Counted from the stretch's first letter, positions 21,888 to 33,479 are shown. The stretch is 64,000 nt of DNA from Lepiota brunneoincarnata (GCA_023014365.1 JAEBUN010000073.1:1-64000), one strand, 5' to 3'. Notes: generated from the sequence alone by a model not told the origin. Numbers and translations are program-made.

Positions 21888-23148
21888 ATGGCTTCTTCTA
21901 TCCCCAATCTCCAAGTCGAGCTCGACGATCTCATCAGCAACGCCAAAGGTCGTCTTCAGCGTCTCCAAAATGGTCAAGTCACTCGTCCCCTCGTCGAGAA
22001 GGCTCTCCTCACGTTCGAAGGTCCTGGGGTATGTCTATTCGACCCCATGTCTCTTTCTTCGTTGTTCAATTATTCCCTTGTCTGCTTATATTGAAGCGTT
22101 ATCGGAAGACACTGAAGCTATCAAGCTCCATGTCAACCAAGACTATGCCTTCTGTATTCGCAAGCTCTTCTAAATTTACCAAAACAACTACCATCCGTCT
22201 CATGAAATGCCCGCGATCTACAAGGCGCTCTCGGAATGCTGTAGTCGCATTAATCGCGTTCGCGCCGAGGAATCCAACAAAACCAGGGCAGAAGAGGCTC
22301 AGAACCCGTCGTCTACGACTGGCTCTACTTCCTCTAACGCTGCCGAAGGCTCTGCTGCCGCCAAACGCGTAAGCTTAGCGTTCTTTTGGCTCTAATCGTC
22401 TTCTAATGTTTAAGCTTAGCCTCGCAAAGGTCGCAAGGCCCCTGCCTCTGCTGCTGTTGTGGTAAACACCGATACCGAGCCTGCTGAGAGTATGAACAGT
22501 GCTTCCAACTCCCGAGACGGTAATCTAGCTGCTTCTCAACCTCTCACATTGGCTGAGATCATCGCTCGCCTTCAGGACATGATAGTCGACGAGGAGATTT
22601 CCCAAGCGATCGTCGAAGAGGTTCGTGTAGTCTCGCCTTCTCGCAAACGTCGTTTGTCTACTTCCGACGTGGTGCGCCAGTTCTACTCCCCCTAACCACT
22701 GATTCTGACTTCCTCCTTCGTTAGGGGACCGTCAAAAAGTCCTCATCCTCAAAAGGCACCGTCCGTCTTCTTCCCTACTGTCAAGTTCCCAATATGCACA
22801 CTAAAAACTGCTATTACGCCCGGGCTGAACAGGTTCTAGCCAAGGCAAACGCCAATACTGCCAAGCGTGCCCGTACCGAGTTTGCTCCCGATGAACGCAC
22901 CTTCGCTGGCTTATCTGGGGGGCATTTCTCACTTCTATTCGCTAAGCTTAGCGGCTCTGACACTCATTCTGGCCAGCTCGTTTGCTCCAGGAACTCTAGA
23001 ACCTCCTGTCTCACTCTCGCGGCGAGTACTAGTCCGACTCTCGCAGTGACGACGCTCGGTCGGTCAAATGCGACCTTAATTCGCTCAGCCGGGACTTCAT
23101 CGAGGCTATTCCTTCGCTCGAAGCCAACTTAAAGGGGTTCCACTTCCC
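21888..23148 (+). pseudogene. Antisense gene B, helical/Ser-rich protein, truncated
   Basis: It starts MASSIPNLQVELDDLISNAK at ATG 21888. Exon 1 (to 22020 or 22028) continues after an intron ending at 22096 into ALSEDTEAIKLHVNQDYAFC. A TAA at about 22171-22173 interrupts an otherwise open IYQNNYHPSHEMPAIYKALS exon. Later exons encode RKGRKAPASAAVV, LTLAEIIARLQDMIVDEEIS and, after an intron 22675-22726, KKSSSSKGTVRLLPYC and CYYARAEQVLAKANANT. A last coherent frame, LNSLSRDFIEAIPSLEANLK, runs to 23145, where gypsy pol begins on the other strand. The nonsense codon and lost 3' end make it a pseudogene. The family is unknown. Confidence 0.55.
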
Positions 23149-24997
23149 GGGTTGTTCAACATCCCAAAGAGAAACTTTGCGTCTGTTTCCACACTAGGTT
23201 TCTCGATCCCCACAATAAATACTTCTCTTGTTCGAGCACCATTCTCAAGCCACACAGCTCTCGCTTCGGCTGAGAATATCTCTGTTGTCGCTCGTCTAAG
23301 AGTATGGACCCAAACTTCACATAATGTATTAGCTTAGTGTCCTCTTCATCTCTTTGATAAATGTAGTATCCCACCGCCCTCCATGAGGTATCCACGGCTA
23401 CTACTATGGGTTGTTTACTCGGACATTCGGGGTTCCTGGTAGGGAAACAGCGCTGAATCGCATCTTCCAGCTCCTGCTGCGTCTTCCTTTCGTTTTCTCC
23501 CCATTCAAACTCTTGTCCTTTCTTAAGCTTTTCATATAGAGAGGTGCGGCAATGGCTATGAACTTCGGGATATGATTCCTACAGCGCGTAGCTGTTCCTA
23601 GAAAACCCCTTAGTTCCGAGACATTCTCGCAATCCCCCCATCTCAAAATCTTCCCAATTGTGTCTGGCGGGCAACCGCCCCTTATAAGGGCACTCAAAAC
23701 CTACTACGGTGATTTCATCAGCGCAGATAGTCGTCTTGGGCCCAGAGAAGGTTCCCCCTACGTATTTCATCCTCCGTAGAATCCTATTGACCGTCTGCAT
23801 GTGTTCCCATACAAATCGTCGGATCCCTGGATTCTCTTTCAACGTCTCTTCAGTGCCATCCGGCAACTCGTATCTAGTTTTCGGTCCTCTGATAGGTGCA
23901 TCATCTATGTACGGCATCGTGTACTCTGGTATTTCATTTGCTAGGATCGCCGTTACATCCTCATGGAATATAGGCACTTAATTGGTCCATCCCATGGGTA
24001 GCGTCACTAAGCGTAGCGCTCTAAAGGGTGTCTGGAACGTTGTCAAGTCCCGAGACGACTCAGCTAACAATCGCTCATCATATCCGACATACAGATCCAG
24101 AATGCCTCCACAAGCTCGTCCTGCAAAGTGCATTGCTAAATCTTCCGTCGCTGGCGGTAGCCGTGAATGTGCTATGGTCACTCTGTTCAGCGGCTCCAAG
24201 CTGTGTACGATTCTCAAGCCTTTTCCATCTTTCTTCACCACACAGAACCATCTCGATCTATATGATGAGTTCGACGGCTCATATACACCAGCACTAATTT
24301 TTCTCTTTATGATAGCACAGACTTCATCATATATCACTGGTGGAATCGGAATGGGCTTCTCAACCCACGGAGTATGTTCTACCGTCGGTATCTCGATCGG
24401 CGGGAAGAAGTCCTCCTTGAAACATCCCCTCTCCTCATCTGTCCACGCGAACGCCTTTTCGTGAACCATCATGATATGGTGCATCAGTTGTCTTTCTTCT
24501 GGCCATAAGGAATCTCCTGAGTGGGCCTCGTCTAGCTTAAGCTTATGCTCCTCAGTGTATCTGCCAGTAGGGGCAAACTCTGGAGGATGCATGCTAAGCT
24601 TAGGCATTTCTGCCAGCGGGTCCCCTTTTATTTCTCGTTTTATCCTAAATCTCTCCGGTAAATCGCCCAACAACGGCCTCACTTTTAAGGCGACTGGTTT
24701 ATATTTCTTCCCAGCCAGGCATTGTACCGTATCTTCGTCATCTTCTTCAGTTTCGAAGACAGTTATCCCCTGATCCTCGGTACCCTGAGCGTTGGCGATG
24801 CGTCCTAGGCACAATAACGCTGTTGCTTTATCTTCTTGTGGGCAATCCTCATCGCGTATGGCTCGGTCAATGAACATTAGCTGTAGCTCGGCCTCTGAGA
24901 AGCTTCCTTTCGCTGGGCTTAGTGTTTGTGCGACGACTGGTCCCTTCTCATCATCATAGTCTACTATACAAGCCACCTCTCCTTGTCCCTCAGTCAA
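23149..24997 (-). pseudogene. Gypsy RT and partial RNase H (copy B)
   Basis: 24997-23978 encodes the N-terminal two thirds of the reverse transcriptase, ending at an in-frame TAA where copy A has a serine codon (GWTN then stop). Translation resumes in frame with VPIFHEDVTAIL and the YIDD box (MPYIDDAPIRG). Frameshifts near 23580-23700 and 23400 precede the RNase H start (VDTSWRAVGYYIY). Homology to copy A stops at 23149 within RNase H, at the junction with antisense gene B. A TTCCC-GGGTTGTT stretch is shared at the breakpoint. Confidence 0.88.
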
Positions 24998-26178
24998 CTC
25001 ATCGAGGTTTCTTGAAAATTTTGACTGTTTTCTCTAAGCTTAGGAGTATCACACTCTCCTCGAGCATAAGTTGGTAACACAGCCCTTTCTCTAGTATTTG
25101 GGTCCGTAATAACCAAGGTTTGCTCGCCACTGGCGCTATTCCTGACCTCGCTAGCCGTCATTACATCAAACAGTCGACCCAGCAGTACTCGATACGCAGG
25201 ATTGCGAACGATATGTACTTGCAAATAGATCGTGACTCCCCCGCAGGTGAAGCCCACATTCTTCGCTAGGCCACAAGTCTTCTCGACCCGTACATTCGCG
25301 CTCTGCAAATTGATCGTGGTATCTGGGTCCCAAGAGACTTGACACGTAATCGCCGCCTCCTGACTCATGGATACGATCTGCGACCCACTATCTAGCAAGG
25401 CCTCTTCCTGTCGGATCCCATTTATCAGAGTCGGAACTACTCTCAACGGTTCGCATTCCTTGGCAATAAATACTTGCCGTCCCCTGTCTCTTCTGGGAAG
25501 TGATTCTAGGTACTGTATGATTGGATCTTGAGCTACCCATGCTTGGGCTGCCGAGCCTTCTCTGAGCACCGTATCATACTTCCGAGGGCCGTCTGCCAGC
25601 TCCGTTATCATGACCTGTACCGGTCCACTATTAATCTCTATGTCTTCTGTATCATCGTCCAAGGGCCCAACTCCTGCTATTAAGCTTTGACTTGTGGGTA
25701 CCCTTTTTCTCATAATTCGCTCTCTATAGGCGTTTCTGTATATTGGTGATAATGCTAAGAGTTCCCCATGCGATACTGAGGCTTCTCGCTTCGATACCCT
25801 GCTGAGTACTTCCTCAACATCAACGTTCTTTTCTATAGGGGCCTGGTGTTTGTACGCCGGCTCTTTCTTTGATGGTTCCATCCTTCTGACAGGCAACGGT
25901 GGTACCTCGACGACAGGGCGCGGTGGTTTAACATTTTTGTATGGTAGTTCCCCTGCCTCTGCACGGGTTGGTTTCTCCGTTGTCTGTTCTACTTCCTCAT
26001 TTTCTGATTCTTCTGATCGCTCGGAATCCGACGCGTCCTCAGGAGTCTGTCCTCTGGCGAAGGCGACCTCCTTCTTCAGAATCGGCTCCTTCCTCGAACC
26101 CTTTAGAAACCCGACTCCGAGTTCCAAGTCTTCCGCCACTTCTGGTGTCCAAATACTGGCCTGCCGAGGGCGTACCAC
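24994..26178 (-). pseudogene. Gypsy Gag-Pro linker and aspartic protease (copy B)
   Basis: One open frame of 394 codons. An acidic, Glu/Pro-rich linker (RSEESENEEVEQTTEKPT) is followed by the protease with an intact active-site triplet in ALLDSGSQIVSMSQEAA and the ILLG-type flap partner YRVLLGRLFDVM. It overlaps the RT frame by 4 nt at 24994-24997, the same arrangement as in copy A. This piece alone looks functional; it is marked pseudogene because the element is broken elsewhere. Confidence 0.8.
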
Positions 26179-28033
26179 CCGTCAAACCGCTAAGCTTAGT
26201 CTGTATCTGAGCCAACTGTTCGGCCAAAGACTGCATTTCGACATGATCATCCATTTTAGTCATAAGCTTAACCTTTGGGGCACTCCCAGCGTTAATGGCT
26301 GCTGTCTCCAACATTTCCATGCGCTATTTCAGACGGCGGATTTCCTCTTCCGCTGGCGACCTTTGGTTTTCTGACCTCGGGAACGCTCTCTGTGCAAACA
26401 CCGCTGGTCCTGGCACCTGCGGTAACTCATGTTCAACCTCCGGAAGTTCTGGTATCTGAACGAAGAGTTGTCCCTTTGTCGCGTAGTACTTCGCCACTTT
26501 CTCTTTAATAGGCCCTTCTCCTCTAGGGATACTCGAGCCGTCTCCCATATATATATTATTCCCTTCTACTCTTATTCGGCCGGCTTGTTTATCCGCCTCC
26601 ATGTCCGGGCAGAATAGCCAGCTATGGCCTAATAACCAGCAGTAGAAACACTTTCGATCGGATAGCGAACCTGCCGGCCCACCCCCGGTGTTCCTCTGAG
26701 TATGATTATGGCCGGCATGACGATGTCCGTCCTTTGCCAAACTCTCCAAGTATGATTTCAAGGTATGCCCCTGGATATTCATGAGGTCCTTAAGCTCAGC
26801 GAGACCGCCTGCCATCTGCGAAATTTCATCCTGGAATTTCTGCTTTAAGCTTTGCAGCTCTCGCTTCACTACAGGGTCGTAAGTCCCTGTTCCAGATGTC
26901 GCGGGTGGATGGCTCATAGATGCGGAGTTCACCGGCCTCGAATCCTGATGAAGGGATCGCATGAGTGTTTTGCCAATCGAAATTTCGACGGCTTTGTCCA
27001 CTACGATCCTCCAATCGTAAGGGTCCTCTTCGCGCAAATCCTTAGCAGTCAGTGCCGACCCATCGCTTGCGGTTCTACGCGCCCCGGTGATCGCTAATCT
27101 CACATTGAGCATATCCTGAAACCCTGAGTCCAGTGCACTCGTAAATAACTAGACTAGCTCTCTGTTCGAGGCTACCGACGGCGACTTCAGGCACTTCTCT
27201 GCCTCGAGAATGAATCGCCTTATGAAGTCCAAGACTTTATGTTGCTCGTTCATCGCAATGCCTCTACTCTCTGCACAGAGTTCCCTCAAACGTCGCACAG
27301 AACCCTGCTCGGCTGCCACAGTCTCGGGGTACTCCTTTTTCAATCTTTCTACGAAGCTTGTCCAGCCTCCGGCTAGGAATTCCGCAAAACTCATCCACTC
27401 TTCACGGATATCTTGGTCCACATATGACACTGCGCAATTAATATTTTCCGCATCGTCCGCCGTCTTCGTAATCGTGAAGAGACGTTCAAGCGTCCAGAGA
27501 TAATTTCTCAACGTCTGTGGTTTTGATGCGTCCCATCTGGGAGCATTATTGGTAAAAGGAATCGGCATACGCTCGTGTCCCATTTTTCTAACTGTAGTCG
27601 TCGTAGATGGCGTAGTTTGGTTTGTCTGAGCAGCCGGAGTTGACTGCGATGTCTGTAGTACCGTAGAGGCACCAGACGGGTTCGTATAAAACGAGTTTTG
27701 GTTTGGTAACGCTAAGCTTAGCGTAGGAACGGTCGGACCGTCCTGGTTTTCGGTGGGCGGTAAATGCGCTATGTTGCGAGCTGAGGCTGGAAGCCTTATG
27801 GTAATTCTGGGGACAGTAGAGATCGGCGGTGTAGCTTCTTTCGATACTGCAACTGACGAGCCGCTCACTGTGTTCGCAGCTAAAGAGCCAACGGGATCTT
27901 TTCGCTTTCGAGAGGTACCAGCGGCGACAAGGCCTTCAGAACCTTCTGGACGATTGGAATTCCGAGTAGTTCTCTGTGTTGGGGGGTCGGCCTTCCTGAG
28001 ACTGCTCTCGAAGGACGTTTTGGGTGACTTTAT
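26039..28033 (-). pseudogene. Gypsy Gag (copy B), start codon lost
   Basis: The frame from 28033 opens with ATA in a good start context (ACCATAAAG), so an original ATG seems mutated by a G-to-A change. The N-terminal part is Ser/Thr/Pro-rich with a basic SRKRKDP. The capsid-like part follows (RNYLWTLERLFTI, WTSFVERLKKEYPE). A TAG at about 27146-27148 interrupts it. The frame resumes through LKDLMNIQGHTLKSYLESL to the CCHC knuckle CFYCWLLGHSWLFC (about 26600-26660), and a further stop at about 26321 precedes the linker. All are point lesions of the transition type. Confidence 0.8.
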
Positions 28034-28136
28034 GGTCTTTGCTTAAACCTTTTTCTGCTTCGCAGGGGAAAGGCGGGCCAGTGTCCAGGTCTTTTGGTGT
28101 TGGTCTCGTGAAAATTCAACTGAAAACCCCCCTCGC

Positions 28137-28147
28137 GGTGGGCTCCA
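28137..28147 (-). other. Primer binding site
   Basis: Two nucleotides inside the 5' LTR, the minus strand reads TGGAGCCCACCGCGAG, beginning TGG as expected for a site complementary to a tRNA 3' CCA end. I cannot name the tRNA without a tRNA set from the organism. Confidence 0.6.
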
Positions 28148-28149
28148 GA

Positions 28150-28616
28150 TGAAAAGGTAGAAACGTTCGTGGGCTTTTAATATAGATAGGGTGTTTGTTT
28201 TCACTAAGCTTAGCCGAAATTCGATAAGCTGAAGCTAATACAAGGGGTATGAGATAGATAGTGAACAGTTTCGTCTTTTGGGGTGTTCTGGGGGTGCGTT
28301 CTGACAGCGACATTCAAGAGAGTAAAGTTTTAGAGGTTAACGAACAGCCGCTGAAGTTATCTTAGCCGTACGGTGCAACAGTGAAAGGCCAATCCCTGTC
28401 AATTCAGAGCGCGGGGTCTCTGGTCTCTGAACTCTACTCTGATCTCTGTCTCTGTCTCTGGGTTGGTCGACGACCGAAGAACTCGCACTTAACAACGCAC
28501 ACTAAATAGTCTTCTGAAACCGTTCTTGATCACGGCTCGCAGACTTGCGTGTGGAAGCGGGGGTGAGACCTCTTGCTTCTCCACGAACAAGTGCGACCGT
28601 ATTTATATTGTTGTAG
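28150..28616 (-). repeat. 5' LTR of gypsy copy B, truncated (467 bp)
   Basis: It matches 17444-17906. In element orientation it holds U5, R and the start of U3, but stops just upstream of the TATAAATA box. The adjoining sequence (28617 onward) is the ParB-element flank. About 770 bp of U3 are missing. No target-site duplication matches the 3' LTR flank. Confidence 0.85.
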
Positions 28617-28617
28617 G

Positions 28618-31241
28618 ATGGAGCACGTTCTTCCCTCATCGCGCGCTATTGTCATCGATGCGCCTCTGATCTCACACGCCAGTGCAGCCCAGGTGTCCAC
28701 GCATTTCCAGATAGAATGCAAGTTTCAACATATATTCCATAAGGATACGGTATTGGCAGGCATGGATGGTATTACCGCTGACTATTTCTGATACAATGGG
28801 AGCGACTACACACCCCCAATATGGCAGGCGTGCAACCACACACCCCCGATACGGCAGGCGTGGCAACCACACACCCCCGATATGGCAGGCATGTATACAC
28901 ATTGACACGTACCCTCTCTCTCTCTCTCTCTCTCTAACAGGATACCCTGATGGATCGCGGCCGCGTTCGCCACCCAATAATAATAATAAATGCTTCCCAC
29001 CCCCCAAATGGATGGATGGATCGTGTTTTTTTTACTACTACATGATGTGTACCTGTCCCGAGCGGAGCGGCCCAATATATGTGGTGAACCCCTTCCAACC
29101 TCAGCCCTCGGGGATTTTCCCCTTGGTCTCGTGTTCTGCGTGTTCTGCTGGGTGTTCACGCAGCATCATCAAATTATTAAATTAATTAATATGCGATCTG
29201 GGTCGTCCTCGCGCACAGACATCATCCTGGTATCTCGAACCCGAACCTCCCCTCGTCGGAATGACCAATTTTTCGAGGGAAATCGTGAAGCTGCCAGCCG
29301 GCATTGGTTCACACAGACACCCAAAATTGGGCACGCGATGGATGAATGAATGAATATCCGTAAGTAAGTACTTAAACCAAGCGACCGCGTTGCACAAATC
29401 AATGTTGAGCCGACGCGCCGCAACCCCCCCCCCCCCCCCTTCGCCGCACCCAGCCCAGCCCAGCCCCTTCCAAAGAGCACGCCTATCTCGAATAAAGTCA
29501 GTCTTGGGCTCACATTTACAATTCCAAGGTCCAGCTCCGATCTATCTTCCATGAACCTTGATCTTGCTCGAGAAATAGCGGGACAATTTGTGGGGCCTAT
29601 GCCACCTGGCGAATTTTCATTTTCTCACCAGATTCCTCCCAACTGACCATGTTGTTCCTGCTCTTTCGGAGGATTCAAAGGTGCTTTGGACAACACTCAT
29701 GAATGAAAGCAAAGACAGAGGCCGGAGATGTGCATCTCGTTTGTAAGTTGTACGTACATTGAATTCCCAGCAGCGGAACACGCTGAAGCCTACGCAGATT
29801 GAAACTGCACGCGAATTAGCTACAGACTTCCAGTTTGTCGGTACCCCACACCTCACAAAGCCAAGGACGCCTGGTGCGACGAGCTTTCCTCCGATATCAA
29901 TGTTTACCGGTGGCACGATTCGGATGCCAGGGGAACGGATTTCTCGAGAATCGAGTTTTTCGTCGAGCTCAAGCACGCTACGACAGATGATCCATTTCGC
30001 GACGAACCCCTGCCCCCCGAGCCAGCCACTGGAGGAACCTATCCTTTCGAACGTGACTCTGATATAACGCCTGCAAAGATCAGAGGTCAACTTGCCTCAT
30101 ATTCCGCTACCCTTGTTGGCTCGCAATTCCGTATCCACGCGTTTTCCATCTTCATATTCTATTCATATGTGGCCCGTATGCTAGGCTAATGCGCTGGGAC
30201 CGCAGCGGTGCGGTGGCTACCAAACGTTTCGAATACGCGGCTCCTGAAACCCCATTTTCTGTCGGAATTCCTTTCGCGTTATTCTCGTCTCACCGCTTTC
30301 GATCGTGGCCATGACCCCACCGTCACGGCTGCTGCCGATATTGACAAGCTCGAGCTCAAGGAGACCATATCCCAGCTGGCGGAACGGGGAACAGGCATCA
30401 CCGTGAGATCCGGCGCATGAGAATCCACGACCACGATGCCTCCAATGAAGAACTCAACGATCCGAACCCAAACAAGGGGTACCCGTATCTCATCTCGTAT
30501 CCGCCCTGCTACAGCTGCCATTCACCATTCACCATTCACCATTTGGGAGGGCAACTCGGGGTACGGTGGCCTACGAGGAGTCCCCAGGATACGCTCGTTT
30601 TTATCAAGGATTTACTGGAGGTCAGCTGTCACAGAAATAGAGAAGGAAGGGGACATCTACCGAAGTCTCGAGGAGAGCAGGGTCTCATCCATCGCACCGT
30701 TTGGCCATGGCAATGACCTGGCGCAGCATGAAACGCACACGCATGAACTAATGGACGAGAGCTGGGCCCTCCCGCGCTCCAACCTGGACCATCTCCAGCA
30801 CTATCGAATGTCTTTGGACACTTCTGCAAGCGCAGATTGCGGACCTGGAATTCGCATACTATCGCTTGGGCCTGAACGCGCGCAACGGTTGACATTGACC
30901 CTCCCCTGGGATTGGCAAGTCCGAATCCCGTCGAACCCCCCGGGGTCGCGAAAAACTAGCTATTCTCGAGTCGGGTCGATGTGCTTTCTCCCCCCTCCCC
31001 CCCCCCCCCCCGCTTATCCGTGCAGTGGCCCACATTCTGACGGGTTCGGTTTTTTTGATTGGACCTTAGTTTTTGTTGTTTGCTTGTGTCTTTTGCATAT
31101 TGTTACCTCTTAAGCCCCTAGTATTTCTACAAGTTATTTTGCATTTAACGAGCGATAACAGCACCAAGCTATTCATTGCTTTCTTTCCCCCGAGCTGTCC
31201 CTCGTCTCGTCTGATTGCTGATACACATATACACGAGGGAC
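28618..31241 (+). repeat. Inverted repeat, left arm (2.6 kb)
   Basis: It matches the reverse complement of 34871-36031 plus 50464-51932. Long open frames in the two arms translate identically, so the arms are nearly identical. It contains the ParB-element flank with three minisatellite units, a (TC)n tract, poly-C runs and a FunK1 kinase pseudogene. The left end is cut by the gypsy LTR and the right end is at ..TACACGAGGGA (31241). Confidence 0.93.
29550..30870 (+). pseudogene. FunK1-type fungal protein kinase, frameshifted
   Basis: Frame-switching reading gives a FunK1 signature. First LPTDHVVPALSEDSKVLW, then DINVYRWHDSDARGTDFS and IEFFVELKHATTDDPF. Then RGQLASYSATLVGSQFRIH, AFSIFIFYSYVARM and MRWDRSGAVATKRFEYAAPE. 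After a frameshift come LSEFLSRYSRLTAFDRGHDP and EKEGDIYRSLEES. These match the conserved openings of basidiomycete FunK1 kinases. At least three frameshifts break it, and the catalytic C-lobe is not recognisable. An identical inverted copy, split by the CACTA element, lies in the right arm. Confidence 0.75.
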
Positions 31242-31259
31242 TCCAAGGTCATCAAATTG

Positions 31260-33370
31260 GGTAGAGAGTCGGGTACCATACCCGGCTTTTGGATCGCCAT
31301 TTCGATTGATCCAAGTCGTCTGGCTCGAGCACACCTGTCGGTGACGATGAGACCTGCATATCTGATGCTTGGTGAGTTCGAGGTATTAGGATGCTCAGCT
31401 GGGTTCGCCCAACAACGTTGCTAGGTTGTCAAATGGTGCGAGGGATGAATCCTGGCTCCTCCATACGCACAGACACAACATCCGCTCTGTCAGGATCGTC
31501 CTTTTGCAGGTGCTGTTAGGCCTGGATGTGGCGGAGAGGTACTCGGGTGTACGTGACGCTTTGCAAAGCTGTGAGTAACATGTCTATCATTTTTCTTCCG
31601 GTGTACTCTCTGACTCGAAATTAATAGCGAGCATCTCGCAAGGTCCCCTCTCAGATCGCGACGAACGTGATTCTCCCGCCCAAGAAAAACCATGCCACGT
31701 TCCTCACTCTTCTCGCTGAGCTCGCGGAAAATTTGCTCCACGCCCCCAATTCAACGCTAAGGGGTCTGTCTCGCAGGTTCTGTGTCTTCTCTCCGTGCCG
31801 TGACTGGGGGCCCGGATTTTTACTTTAATGGTAAAGGGGTGGTCAGCGTTGGGACTGGAACTGTGTCAAGGAGAAATTCGGATCCGAAGACGCCAGTGTC
31901 CAACATGGGCCCCATTTCACTGGAAGTCCTGAGATTGACTATTTCAGGATGCCACCTCAAACGGGACAAGTGGGTCGGTGGAAGGAAGATTGGGAGGAGC
32001 TTGAGCTTCTTGTATGTTTCACCCTTTCTTGCCCGAGTTTCACTTCAAACCTAACACAATGGCAACCGCAAATAAATAGGTGAAAGGTGTCTTTTGGTTC
32101 CGTCATCAAGATGCACAATAAGCTTGACTCTCGGATTTACGCCGGTCAAGAAAATCTGCCCGAAGACACAACATTCTGACACGAAAAATCTTTCGTGAGG
32201 TCAATGCCCTCTCCCGCCTCCCTCACAAGCCCATCGCGCGATACTACACCACTTGGGTTGAAACCTCCGAGGCGCCGGCCGGCATGTTTGCTCCAGATGA
32301 TTCGAGCGATGCGGAGTCCGAGTCAGGTAGGATGACCTCTGTTCTCGGTGACCTCACCGCCTCCACCGCCTCCACTACTTCCACGGAGGTTTCAGAGAGG
32401 CACTTTCCGACGAACGGGAGACCCAGCATTAACCTGAGTGACTCCGATGCGACGGAATATCTGGGTCTAGGAAATCCTTTCCAAGCATCCATTTCGATCA
32501 ATCCGGGTCCCCTGGGACAGACAGACAGCAGTGGTGGAGACACTGATGACTCAGAGTTCAATGGCCCGTTCAAAGTGGAGAGTACCGGGGGGGGCAGGCA
32601 GGACTGTTTGGAAGATTTCTTGACTTTTGGCCAATCCTGAAAGCGGATTGGCGGGGGTATCACGGAGGCCGAGGGGTGGAGATTGTTTGGATCAAATCGT
32701 CGATGCCCTTGTGCACACGTCGACTTTGGGTATTTTGCATAGGGTTATCCCTGATGGAGGCCTTTTGACCGAGTTCTTACACAGAGGTCGGAACAAGACT
32801 TTGCATTGTGCCCGAGGTTCGATTGCACAAACGGGGTTCAAGAAACGACAGTAAAGCAGATATGTACTCGCTCGGGGTGCGAGTTTCTCACTCAAAATCA
32901 ATGTACATAATTGACACGTATTGATATAGATCGTGTTGTTTCGAGATGACTCCTATGTTCTCCACCAGCTTGGAGCGTATATAGCAATTGAGGATTTGCG
33001 CAAACCAGGGATCTTCCTTCCCAACTCATGGAAAACGCGCCTTGCAAGATGGCGTCAGCGTGTGTGTTCTGCCACGCACGGTTGAGAGTTTGTAGGAGGC
33101 CGACACATGTTTTATCGACAGTCGTCACTTGGCTTCTTCAGCACGATCCAAACAGCCGTCCGACTGCATTCAAGCTTTCCCATAGTTCGACGATGTCGCC
33201 GATATTGGGGGGTGAGAATTTCAAAGGTGCTCTCAATCTGATGGGCTCGTCGGGCCATTTTTCCCATGGATGCTTGCTGATACCTATGCTAAACAGGACT
33301 CCCCGTACCGCCAGGCGGTCATCTCTTCCCTCTTTTTGAGCGCGACTCCGATCAGGGTTGAAAAAGCCTA
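31260..33370 (+). pseudogene. GCN2-like eIF2-alpha kinase, degraded
   Basis: Segments appear in the expected order. 31904-32011: EIDYFRMPPQTGQVGRWKED, WEELELL. 32082-32210: the glycine-loop/VAIK region with frameshifts (NKLDSRIYA). 32205-32340: VNALSRLPHKPIARYYTTWV. A Ser/Asp-rich kinase insert runs to 32640. 32690-32745: QIVDALVHTSTLGILHR, where the catalytic Asp after HR is replaced by Val. 32838: NDSKADMYSLG. 33120-33300: LLQHDPNSRPTAFKLSHSS and NFKGALNLM. This string of motifs is typical of Gcn2, which phosphorylates eIF2-alpha under amino-acid starvation. Frameshifts, deletions and the lost HRD Asp show it is dead. The HisRS-like region was not found. Confidence 0.75.
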
Positions 33371-33479
33371 TGGCAACTCGCCTCGTATTGCGCGCGCTTT
33401 TTAGATCCCGGAAACGTCAACAGGAATGGGCCGCTCTTGAAATCCTATAAAATGGCCTTCAATTTCTCATCCTCAGTAC

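Larger units (their letters stand above)
17444..28616 (-). mobile_element. Ty3/gypsy copy B with antisense genes
   Basis: From right to left on the minus strand: truncated 5' LTR (28616-28150), PBS, gag, protease, RT, part of RNase H (to 23149), then two genes in the opposite sense (19010-23148), a polypurine tract (18680-18690) and a full 3' LTR (18679-17444). The antisense genes therefore lie inside the element, between pol and the 3' LTR. The integrase and the end of RNase H are deleted at 23148/23149. Gag lacks its start codon and has a nonsense codon, and RT has a stop, so the copy is defective. TAAGCTTA occurs 16 times, in LTRs, exons, introns and spacers alike. Confidence 0.85.

Noticed and set aside
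139..28212. TAAGCTTA enrichment as simple Lys-Leu codon bias
   Set aside because: It explains some coding copies, but the motif also occurs in the LTRs, in introns at 19732 and 22370-22418 and in spacers, so it is reported as a finding instead.
17444..28616. Target-site duplication of gypsy copy B
   Set aside because: The bases left of 17444 do not match those right of 28616. The 5' LTR is truncated, so no duplication can be expected.
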